Program-made: the position numbers and the translations under genes
Shown: positions 56,366-64,000 of the stretch, one piece after another
Layout of the letters: each line of letters begins with the position of its first letter
Position numbering within the stretch: the first letter of the stretch is position 1
NCBI GenBank assembly: GCA_946902875.1
Contig: OX336355.1
Span: 17,021,347-17,085,346, forward strand
Direction of reading: 5' to 3'
Length of the DNA stretch: 64,000 nt
DNA from: Nematopogon swammerdamellus
Lineage: Eukaryota > Arthropoda > Insecta > Lepidoptera > Adelidae
The notes under the pieces: model-generated
Database searches by the model: none
What the model saw: only the letters and a program-made list of their open reading frames with translations
What the model was told of the DNA's origin: nothing

Positions 56366-56682
56366 TTTTTTTTTATTGAAACTGACACAGTGGCTACATC
56401 ACCTACAACATCCGTGATGTCAGCCCATAACACCGGGTGAACTAGGTGCCACGTCAATGCTTCCCTTCGGTCGTGCCGGCTACACTGAACTGGACGGGAA
56501 ACACAAACTATTTACATAGCCGTTTCGACCGACCTTTCATTCAGTGCGGTGGTACCAACCCGGGCGGGTTAAACCCTACAACCTAGTAATATAAGAAGGG
56601 AGTCATATCCCTTAGTCGCCTTTTACGACATACACGGGGAGAGATGCAGTGGGGCTATTCTTTTAAAGTACCGACCCCACAA
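56366..56682 (-). mobile_element. SINE C in cv-c intron
   Basis: Tail, core and palindromic head are complete apart from the last bases (ACCGACCCCAC). It lies directly against a plus-strand D element. Confidence 0.85.
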
Positions 56683-56865
56683 GTAAGGGTCCACCAAAAA
56701 AATCAAAGCTACCTATTTTTCGAAAAAAATCTAACCCTAAGATCCTTTGGTGACAAAATCTGGGCTACCTGGCCTGCCTGGCAACCCTGCCTGTCGAGCC
56801 GACATGCTATTTCCCTCAAATATTGAATGCCCACAGGCGGGGGGTTAGTAAAGAATAGGACTAAC

Positions 56866-57066
56866 ATTGTGTCAACTCTCGCCAAATGCAGCAGCCGACT
56901 CCTCCCCTTGCCGGCCGGCTGGGCTAGGTACCGCGACGCGAGCACGACGCCGCGCGCGCCCCCTGTCGGCGGAGCGGCCGCGTCGTTGTGCGCCACCGAC
57001 GTCTCGGCGATTGCGCACCAACCTCCCCCGCCCCCGCTGCCGCTGCCGCCGCCTTGTTGCCACGAT
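56866..57066 (-). CDS. cv-c: DLC/cv-c RhoGAP, START-domain exon c
   Basis: This 201-nt exon (1+198+2) continues VLR|SWQQ, goes through a glycine/serine-rich insert (GGGSGSGGGGG), then AETSVAHND, GGARGVVLASRYL, GKGRSRLLHLARVDT and a split Met. Family members have DLPKG where this protein has the Gly-rich insert, and YLIEPCGSGKSRL where it has YLAQPAGKGRSRL. The acceptor is TAACTTGCAG|A. The donor AAT|GTTAGT is the weakest in the gene, but it is the only one that joins in frame to exon d. The exon is very GC-rich against AT-rich introns. Confidence 0.86.
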
Positions 57067-57092
57067 CTGCAAGTTAGAATTTTACAAAAAAC

Positions 57093-57137
57093 ATTGTATG
57101 TAAACCAACATGGGCGGCTGTGCCGAGGGTTCAATGG
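57093..57137 (-). mobile_element. LINE 3' terminal fragment, HPFVVDT type
   Basis: ATGTAAACCAACATGGGCGG followed by CTGTGCCGAGGGTTCAATGG; only the terminus. Confidence 0.55.
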
Positions 57138-57215
57138 TGTAAATTACAGCACAGTACCGACCAACATTTAGCAAAGTTTGCTAAATGTAAAACTATCAAG
57201 CAGGAAGTAAAGCGG
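57138..57215 (-). mobile_element. D element fragment
   Basis: GTAAATTACAGCACAGTACC and AACTATCAAGCAGGAAGT are D-body pieces on either side of a short TTTGCTAAATG duplication. Confidence 0.6.
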
Positions 57216-57493
57216 CGTGCATAAATTACGTCGTCGATTTTTGGCCACTTTTTGACCCCCAATCCCCCAAGAAGTCACCTAGCGTCATTTTCCGTGTCCC
57301 CCCCCTGATGACGTAGTTTTCTGTTATTTCTTATCTGAAGGGGTACCGAATAAATAATTCAAAAGCATAAAAAAAAGGAATCTTTAGTTAAACTTGTTAG
57401 AAACTTAGAAAATATGGAACAAAAATTAATTCTCAGCACGCTCATCTAAGCCCCATAATGGCGAATAAAAAAAAACAATGTCATCGCTGCACG

Positions 57494-57524
57494 AACCGCC
57501 TTCCCCCCCCCCCCCCCCCCCCCC
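57494..57524. repeat. poly(C) run
   Basis: About 28 consecutive C 40 bp past START exon b (intron side); assembly length may be unreliable. Confidence 0.9.
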
Positions 57525-57564
57525 GTCATCAGTCGTCACTTTTCGTCCAAAATTGATCTCTTAC

Positions 57565-57705
57565 CTTAGTACGCAGAAGTCCCTAGAAGGCAGGTTGGTG
57601 GTTGAAGAAGTGATGTACTGGAATACTTCTGCGTTCGGTCCTAGAGTCTCCACAACACGCCACTTGACCAGCGAGTCGTCCCACATGTGGCGTTCTCGCA
57701 GTATC
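57565..57705 (-). CDS. cv-c: DLC/cv-c RhoGAP, START-domain exon b
   Basis: This 141-nt exon (1+138+2) encodes ILRERHMWDDSLVKWRVVE, then a strand ending EVFQYITSSTTN, then LPSRDFCVL and a split Arg. It aligns with the vertebrate DLC pattern of RERHLWDED, E-Y-QYV and PSRDFVVLR. The acceptor TTCTTCACAG|G follows an AT- and T-rich tract, and the donor is AAG|GTAAGA. Phases match exons a and c exactly. A run of about 28 C lies 40 bp into the downstream intron, and LINE and SINE remnants fill the upstream one. Confidence 0.9.
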
Positions 57706-57737
57706 CTGTGAAGAAAAATTTCGATTATAATTTTTTT

Positions 57738-57955
57738 TTTTTTAAGACTACCGGCACGGGTGGCTGTGCCCAAAAGTTCAAAGAACGATTAAGACACAGC
57801 CAATAACCCCACTCCTCGCGAAATCACGCCCAGAGAGGCGCTATGCCAGCTACAAGGCGGACAAAGAGGTCGTTGTCTAATTTATTAACACGTCTTTTGA
57901 AGATTCCCAGGTGGTGGGGAACACACTCGCCGGAAGACCGTTCCATATTGTGACT
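57738..57955 (-). mobile_element. LINE 3' end, HPFVVDT type
   Basis: ACTCCTCGCGAAATCACGCC and GAACACACTCGCCGGAAGAC match the 31.8-kb copy. It is in the intron upstream of START exon b and ends beside that exon's acceptor tract. Confidence 0.65.
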
Positions 57956-57959
57956 GAAA

Positions 57960-58175
57960 TCTCACTAACAACAAATAATGAGGTTCACACTTAGTACTTT
58001 ACAAGAAGCGCACGCAATCTACGCATACCAGCAGCACGAACCAATTATGGCAAAAGAAATGTATTGTTCGAGGGCGTTCAAATATACAATGATCTCCCAA
58101 ATAAAATAAAAAATTTAGAATCAAACACTATGTTTAAAACGGCTGCCAAAATATACTTCTTGAATAATTAGAACT
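57960..58175 (+). pseudogene. non-LTR reverse transcriptase C-terminal remnant
   Basis: The plus frame reads NYGKRNVLFEGVQIYNDLP and then IKNLESNTMFKTAAKIYF, the G-x-x-IYNxLPxxIK tail of jockey/CR1-type elements, ending in a stop. 5'-truncated. Confidence 0.65.
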
Positions 58176-58204
58176 TATATAATATTTTAGAATTATTTAC
58201 CTAC

Positions 58205-58665
58205 TTTTTTTTTTTTTTTATGGAACCTGGCACGGTTGGCTACATCACCTACAACATCCGTGATGTCAGCCCATAACACAGGGTCAACTAGGTGCCATGT
58301 CAGTGCTGCCCTTCATTTCATGTCGGCTACACTAAACTGGACGGAAAACACGAACTATTTACATAGCCGTTTCGACCGACGTTTCGTTCAGTGCGGTGGT
58401 ACCAACCCGGCCGGGATAAACCCTACCACCTAGTAAGGTAAGAAGGGAAGGGACCTACAGTTTAACGTGGAATCCGAACCACGGTCAGCCTCCAACGGTC
58501 GAGCGGTCACCCATCCAAATACTGACCGCGCTCAGCGTTGCTTAATAACAGTTGACTAACCAACCGCGCCACTGAGCTACCGAGGCTGACGAATTTTCTT
58601 ATCCCTTAGTCGACTTTTACGACATGCGACGGGGAGATATGCAGTGGGGCTATTCTTTAAGTACT
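58205..58665 (-). mobile_element. composite SINE: palindrome head + tRNA + 5S rRNA + core
   Basis: This is the second copy with the same order of head, tRNA-like, 5S-like, core and tail. It lies in the intron between START exons a and b. The 5S-like part keeps GAGCGCGGTCAGTATTTGGA and GGGTGACCGCTCG, close to the internal promoter of animal 5S genes. Confidence 0.82.
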
Positions 58666-58869
58666 TGTCTTCAGTTCTATGTGCCCGTCTGTCCGTCTGT
58701 CTTTGGAATATTTATAAGATTATCTAACATTGTATATTGTACCTACAATAATTCTATAATTTATTTAATAATTTTGTTAATAGTTTAAACTTTCTATTTT
58801 TATACTTATAATCTCTTTAAGCGAATGTTATAATATAACGTTCTTTGAGATGAATAAAGATTCTTTAAA

Positions 58870-58975
58870 CTGATATTTTCGCCGTGCGACATAGGAACGA
58901 TTTCGAAAAGCGATGCGTTCTCAGAAGTTGTGTGTCAACAACATATGGATGTTCCGAGCGAGTCCGTTTTGCACT
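58870..58975 (-). pseudogene. LINE C-terminal remnant beside the 16-bp repeat
   Basis: The minus frame reads KRTRSEHPYVVDT and RTHRFSKSFLCRTAK, a non-LTR reverse-transcriptase tail. The 16-bp array interrupts or abuts it. Confidence 0.5.
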
Positions 58976-58976
58976 T

Positions 58977-59134
58977 GCACTTCTTGCAAGTTGCACTTCT
59001 TGCAAGTTGCACTTCTTGCAAGTTGCACTTCTTGCAAGTTGCACTTCTTGCAAGTTGCACTTCTTGCAAGTTGCACTTCTTGCAAGTTGCACTTCTTGCA
59101 AGTTGCACTTCTTGCAAGTTGCACTTCTTCCGCC
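58977..59134. repeat. 16-bp tandem repeat, nine units
   Basis: GCACTTCTTGCAAGTT is repeated exactly nine times (58977-59120), then a broken tenth. The unit is not a multiple of three and contains no stop in any frame, so several overlapping frames stay open; none is likely to be coding. It lies between a LINE C-terminal remnant and the CCCCCGAC repeat. Confidence 0.95.
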
Positions 59135-59149
59135 TGTTGTATCTATTTT

Positions 59150-59612
59150 TAACCCCCAACGAAAAAAGAACTGTGTTATTATAAGTTTAAGGTGTGTGTA
59201 TGTGTGTATGGATGTGTCTGTCTGTGGCATAGTAGCTCCCAAACGGATGGACCGATTTGAATGTGTTTTTTTTAAATAGAAAGCTGGTTTAATCGGGATG
59301 GCTCTTAGCTATGTTTGTAATCAAGTAATCAAGTAATTAAGTAATTAAAAAATTCATTATCTCAAAAAGTGGACCGCTTTGAATGCGGGGTTTTTTTAAA
59401 AAGCTTAAAAATAAAAGTTAAATTACAAATTTTAAACCCTTAAAAAGTCTAAAATAATTTCCGTTTACTTACTTAAAGGAGTCGGGGGAACGCTAAGTAA
59501 ATAAAATATAATAATAATTCAGAGCTGCGCGGGTATTTAGTTAGCGTTCCTACGATTCCTTTAAGTAAATAAACGGAAATTAATTTTACTTTTTAAGAGT
59601 CGGGGGTTTTTT
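59150..59612 (+). mobile_element. CCCCCGAC-type repeat, older copy
   Basis: It has the same start (AACCCCCAACGAAAAA), the TGGCATAGTAGCTCCCAAAC motif and a less perfect terminal hairpin, which confirms that hairpin and body form one family. Confidence 0.8.
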
Positions 59613-59751
59613 TTTATTTAAAATTATATACACGTAAGACTATATATGTTAGTTATTGGTTGTAGGGTAGTACACACTCATCACACATCACAGTCACAGA
59701 CTGTTCCATGTTTTTCATTGTTAGGTATAAATAGGCAAGCGCGCTAGTTAC

Positions 59752-59889
59752 CTCTGCATAACCTCCTGCGGCGGAGCCTCCACGTCGGTTGAGACGCGCC
59801 ACAGCCTTAGCGGATGTCCGTCGCCGACCTTCTTGCAGCAAAGGTCTACGTGCGGTGCCGCTCCCGAGACAGACACCCAGCCACGTGAC
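59752..59889 (-). CDS. cv-c: DLC/cv-c RhoGAP, START-domain exon a
   Basis: This 138-nt exon (1+135+2) opens the START lipid-binding domain at the C-terminus of DLC1/STARD13/crossveinless-c RhoGAPs, proteins that inactivate Rho at junctions and adhesion sites. It reads SRGWVSVSG... and then VDLCCKKVGDGHPLRLWRVS; KVGDGHPLRLW is the strongest family signature. It ends VEAPPQEVMQ plus a split Arg codon (AG|G). The donor is AG|GTAACT. The acceptor is GACAG|G but is preceded by a (GAT)n repeat rather than a pyrimidine tract. The RhoGAP and SAM exons lie upstream, probably beyond the window. Family assignment is firm; orthology to Drosophila cv-c is inferred. Confidence 0.88.
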
Positions 59890-59992
59890 CTGTCATCATC
59901 ATCATCAGCATAGTATCATCATCACCATCCTCATCGTCAGCATCATCATTCTCATCAACATCATCATCCTCCTTATCCTCTTCATCAACAGG
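59890..59992. repeat. (CAT)n trinucleotide repeat at a splice acceptor
   Basis: Irregular CATCATCAT/CCTCAT repeats begin directly at the acceptor of START exon a; read on the minus strand they are (GAT)n. Confidence 0.9.
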
Positions 59993-59995
59993 ACT

Positions 59996-60325
59996 ATTTT
60001 TTATGTAAACCAACATGGGTGGCTGTGCCGAGAGACCAATGGTGCAGTCGACAGAGCCAAAATCACCTCTCCTCGCGAAACCACGCTCAGTTAGGTGCCA
60101 TGCCAGCAGATTTGCGGACTGTTGCTAGGCTGTCTCTAGCCCGTTAATACGACGCTTGAAGACACCCAGGTTAAAGGATTCAGGAAATATACACTCCCCG
60201 GAAGACAGTTCCACACTCGGTGCGACAAAGAAACGATTTAGAGAACCGATGGGTTCTCAAAAGCCCAATGTCAACAACAAAAGGATGCTAGTCTCTCTGC
60301 GACGAGTCATGCGGAGATAGGACGG
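59996..60325 (-). mobile_element. LINE 3' end, HPFVVDT type
   Basis: AAACCAACATGGGTGGCTGT, CTCCTCGCGAAACCACGCTC and GTGCGACAAAGAAACGATTT match the 31.8-kb copy. Confidence 0.68.
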
Positions 60326-60384
60326 GTGGCAGGGAATAAAGGATGCTAGTTTCACAGAGCAGCGTCCGCGATAGTATCTGTAAA

Positions 60385-60600
60385 ACTATCATCATCCTCG
60401 TCCTCATCATCCTCATCGTCAACATCATCATTCCCATCAACAACATCATAACCATCCTCATCAGAATCATCCTGATTATCCTCTTCATCAACAGCATCAT
60501 CATCACCCTCGTTCTCATCATACTCATCGTCAACATCATCATCCTCATCAATACAATCATCGTCCCCATCATCATCATCATCATCATCATCAACATCAAG
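60385..60600. repeat. (CAT)n-type trinucleotide repeat
   Basis: A second irregular ATC/TCATCC repeat region. The Ile- and Met-rich open frames here are artefacts. Confidence 0.9.
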
Positions 60601-61003
60601 ACCGTAATAGAGTAGCAGATAAAGTTTGACCCATGGGAATCACTGCACCTTGTTCCGAATGGAATGTCGATGTAACAGGTAGCGATATTATGGTGGTGAA
60701 GTTATGTTCCATGTCAGGTTTCCCAATATGGGGTAGGTATGACCAGTGAATTTTCACGTGTCACGTTCCTAATTAACCTCTAACATTTTTTTTCTTCTCT
60801 AGAACAGAATAAGATTGATTGATCTTACTGAAGTATTGATGTACAATATTTCAATCTTTGGTTTTAAATTTTTAGTTGAGGAAACAAATGTTTTCTGTTC
60901 CTAGACCGTTGATATTACATAATGTAATGCAGATCTGCATTAAGCCGACCTTTTGTACCTTATTTTGTAGTAAAAATGGTGTACAATAAATACAAATATT
61001 ATA

Positions 61004-62781
61004 CAGGGTGTTTCAGGATAGTGTCACGTAGTGAATTTTAATAGCGGACTGTCGAAATGCCGTTTACCGAAGTGTCAGAGACACATTGCCAGTACGGAGG
61101 AAAATACTCCGTACTAAGGCTACGGTACACGTGAGACGTCCGTTACTATTCAATATTATTACTGCCAACCTACATTTCTGAAAATTCAATCACACATATC
61201 TCGGCGTACTACACTCTCACTACGTAACCGAGCACACATTATTGTATCATTTACCGAGCGTGAATTTCCACGATCTCTTCCCGCTGTCAGCCCATACTAA
61301 AATTATATATTGTTTGACGTAACGAAAAAGATCGCGAGCGTCTGTATGGAATTTCTGTTTGCTGAATTTGGCAACACCGCACATCGCGGTGTTGACTAAT
61401 GGGTTGCCAGGCGGTTGAAATATATCCCAAATAGACGGGAATTCACATTCGCCTCGGTTGTATTTATATTACTTATTAATTCAGTCATCATCTGAGGATC
61501 CCTAGTAGAGGTCCAATATTATCAACTAATGGAGTTACAGGCCTTCAGCCACTTAGATTCAGGTAACCACATACAGTGCGCGTCATTGCGTGCTAGCCGA
61601 CTTCATTCCGCCGGCGCCGCCACACCACAAACGCGCGCTGTCGTCTATAAAAGCGGGTCTCAGTGAAACAAGACTTCACTTCTTCTGTTAAATAATTCTC
61701 CGATACAAGATAAAATATAACGCGCTCGATCTGCCGCCGTGAGTCTTACTAGTCTTCCTCGCGACCGTGCCACTGTCAACGAGCCGCGGCGTTGCACCAC
61801 CGCGTCGGTCACGCGTCGCCGAGCACTCCCTCACGGGCGCCTGCAGCCGCACATCTCAGCGTTGAGACAGGAGTCCCCACAGCCAGGGTTACGGCTCCTA
61901 CGTCTACACGTAGTCTCTTCTACGTTTACACGTAGACTTCCACGCTTCTACGTTCTCCGTCCGAGGACGCCGGCATCGTCTGCGACGGCATAGCCGGAAC
62001 GAGCCACTTGGAATCTACTCCTCGTCCGGCTGTCCCGAAGCAGAACACTGTGAAGAGGGTGGGGAACGAGCGACGCATCGGAGGCTTCGTGTCGGCCTTC
62101 CTGCGAAGACCTTCGTCTCCCCTTCCGAAGCTAAGTTCTCGGATATAATTATAGCTCTAATCGATTAGCTCGGTCGTCACCCCTACGATGCTCAAGTGAT
62201 TCTGAAAACTCACACCCTGTCTTTTTATATATTAATTTTTGTGTTACATTAAATAAACGACAACTATATTTCTGAGCCGTATTCCTTATTTAATCCCCCT
62301 TTTTTCGTCTCAATAGGCTTGAGAAACTTCAGGAATAGAATGTACTCATTAATAGAAGATAACAATCCTTATCACTCAAATCGAAATTCCGTATTTTTTT
62401 TTAAATTGAACATTGGAATAAAAACTTGATGGACAGTGAATTTGGGGAGATTTGGCAAAAGTGCTGTTTAGGTCTAGGGTTTGCAATAACCTAGTGGCTA
62501 GTCCAGTGCCCTTTTTCTTTTGATGTCATTCAAATTTAAGTGTTTGGAATTTACCTACATGCAGTACAATTCTACTAGTTAAACGTGTAAGTTAAGTAGT
62601 AATTTTGATTTTTAATTAATAAAGGCGGGCGTTAACTGTTTACCAAATCTCGATTAAACGATTTTCACCAAAAAGCACTATAAAATGACCGAATCTGGGA
62701 AAATGTTTCAGAGCTTTTCGTCTTCAAATATGGACCCCTTTCGAACCCTGAAGTTACGGAACCTTCTCCTGAAACACCCTG
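61004..62781. mobile_element. TA-flanked element with CAGGGTGTTTCAGGA ends
   Basis: CAGGGTGTTTCAGGA starts at 61004 and TCCTGAAACACCCTG ends at 62781, each next to TA. The inverted ends are only about 15 bp. The interior holds the GC-rich TATA/poly(A) unit. It could be one 1.8-kb element or two ends of separate copies. Confidence 0.6.
61620..62280 (+). promoter_or_regulatory. TATA/poly(A) unit, possible solo LTR
   Basis: TATAAAAG at 61646-61653 is followed by TCAGTG and ACTTCACTTC, a GC-rich 500 bp with an 84-codon frame (61739-61993) rich in Arg and Ser, then AATAAA at 62252. Spacing suits a short Pol II transcript. An LTR of a BEL/gypsy element is the likeliest reading; ends and target duplication could not be fixed. 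Confidence 0.45.
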
Positions 62782-62786
62782 TATTG

Positions 62787-63433
62787 TGTTTAGTGTTTAA
62801 AAGACTATCGTTATTATAATAGATGTCCCTGACATACTCATCCTTACATACTTCAAAGATTTATGACACGCTTTACATACTTTCCTAAAATTATCTAATT
62901 CTATGGCTATAAGGGTAATGTGACTACATATTTATACCTAAACATCGACACAAGGACGCGTGAACTAGAGTGTGAAGTATGAAACTCTAGACAGGATGGC
63001 CTAGGTACTCTATGGTTCGTGAGCTGTGCTAGCGCGGAGGTGTAGCGAGGCAGAATCTACCGTATGCTATAAACACATAAGGTTCACTTTCTTTCGGCTA
63101 TAGGTACCACATCAAATTCTGATGCTCACCTTTTCGCTTTTCCACTGACTCTAAAAGATAAGTCATAATTTTCATTAAATTAAATTATAAAATAACGTGT
63201 TTGAACATTAAAATTTTATAAATCGAAATATGTCGTTCGGATTATAAATCGAATTTGTCGCCAGCACAACATGAAGTACTAACAAATTATTTTACAGGTC
63301 TAAACAAGAGGTGGCGGCAAAGTGAAAGACGTTTGAAACAATACAATAGGATTGAAATCGAAATATGAGTGAACATGAAATATCGGAGAGGCGTATATCC
63401 AGCAATGGCCGCGTACACGCTGAATATAAATTT
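62787..63433. other. spacer or cv-c intron
   Basis: AT-rich. It contains only the candidate 21-nt microexon and a LINE terminal relic at 63385. Confidence 0.45.
63130..63150 (-). CDS. candidate 21-nt microexon of the cv-c gene
   Basis: The segment is bordered by ATCTTTTAG upstream and GTGAGC downstream. Its phase (1+18+2) is the same as the known START exons, and it would place VSGKAKR directly before SRGWVS. Vertebrate homologues have a similar Lys-rich linker before GWV. The segment is short enough that chance is a serious alternative. Confidence 0.25.
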
Positions 63434-63753
63434 GTACCGTGTGCGGCCGGTAATTTAAAAGAATAGCCCCACTGCATCTCTCCCCGTGTATGTCGTAAAA
63501 GGCGACTAAGGGATAAGACTCCCTTCTTATATTACTAGGTGGTAGGGTTTAACCCGCCCGGGTTGGTATCACCGCACTGAATGAAAGGTCGGTCGAAACG
63601 GCTATGTAAATAGTTTGTGTTTTCCGTCCAGTTCAGTGTAGCCGGTACGACCGAAGGGAAGCACTGACGTGGCACCAAGTTCACCCGGTGTTATGGGTTG
63701 ACATCACGGATGTTGTAGGTGATGTAGCCAACCGTGTCAGTTTCCATTAAAAT
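63434..63753 (+). mobile_element. SINE C
   Basis: This copy is full length from GTACCGTGTGCGGCCGGTA to TGTCAGTTTCCATTAAAA, and is followed by a TA repeat. Confidence 0.86.
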
Positions 63754-63789
63754 ATATATATATATATTCAAAAGTGACAAAATACACAC

Positions 63790-63905
63790 CACGCGCAGTA
63801 TCCCGACAATCGGGGTAAGCAGAGTAATCGTTGTTGTGCTGTAAGTACTCTGGTAAATTGCAACACAATATCGACCACCACGTTTAGCAAAGTATCCGGA
63901 TAAAA
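63790..63905 (-). mobile_element. D element 3' fragment
   Basis: CAGTATCCCGACAATCGGGG and ACCACGTTTAGCAAAGTAT match the D 3' end. Confidence 0.75.
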
Positions 63906-64000
63906 AAACTTAAATAAAACAGGTGGGAATATAATTTAAAATATAATTTCTCATGTTCTTAATATTAGCAGTAAAGTAGACATGCAACCCCCTTTATTAT

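Noticed and set aside
60288..60615. Met/Ile-rich membrane-like proteins on both strands
   Set aside because: They come from a CAT trinucleotide repeat.
1..64000. Integrated virus or bacterial DNA
   Set aside because: No viral structural or replication gene and no operon-like region was seen; the only retro-type genes are fragments of Ty3/gypsy, BEL/Pao-like and LINE elements.

Overview
The window is nuclear DNA of a moth or butterfly (Lepidoptera). This rests on two split, intron-rich animal genes on the minus strand and on repeats typical of lepidopteran genomes: tRNA-headed SINEs, an element that starts AGGGTTCCGTA and ends in CTCGCACTTGGCCGG, RTE and jockey-like LINE ends, and many foldback MITEs. 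Most of the 64 kb is transposon sequence and AT-rich spacer. Nearly all of the longer open frames are repeats or shadows.

Gene 1 is a ChaC-type glutathione-specific gamma-glutamylcyclotransferase on the minus strand: exon 1 at 41282-41016, a 36-nt microexon at 26406-26371, and the last exon at 6130-5615. All junctions are in phase 0, have GT/AG borders, and give a 272-residue protein. Its two introns (14.6 and 20.2 kb) hold most of the repeats in the window.

Gene 2, also on the minus strand, is the 3' end of a DLC/STARD13/crossveinless-c type RhoGAP gene. Four exons (59889-59752, 57705-57565, 57066-56866, 55604-55490) encode about 197 residues of the C-terminal START domain. The RhoGAP exons should lie beyond base 64000. 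A 21-nt microexon at 63150-63130 is possible but unproven.

Repeat layout. (a) 1-5.5 kb: SINEs, a TA-flanked MITE and the probable ChaC 3' UTR. (b) 6-41 kb: ChaC introns with many SINEs, foldback elements, hAT and other MITEs, LINE 3' ends, an 0.8-kb GA tract and a five-copy 230-bp array. (c) 41.6-43 kb: LINE and BEL/Pao-like remnants. (d) 43.6-49.5 kb: a large inverted-repeat element with about 160-bp internal tandem repeats and a decayed ORF. A Ty3/gypsy element with nearly identical LTRs and target duplications is inserted in its left arm, and a SINE is inserted in its ORF. (e) 49.6-55 kb: AT-rich spacer, a hAT MITE and a GC-rich island. (f) 55-60 kb: START-domain exons with LINE/SINE-filled introns. 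(g) 61.0-62.8 kb: a TA-flanked element containing a GC-rich TATA/poly(A) unit, possibly a solo LTR.

The most notable repeat observation is a set of SINEs that swap modules. A tRNA head, a tRNA-plus-5S-rRNA head and a head bounded by GTACCGTG...CGGTAC are all joined to one shared central core. Two separated copies carry the full composite order. No rRNA gene, functional tRNA gene, CRISPR array or bacterial feature was seen.
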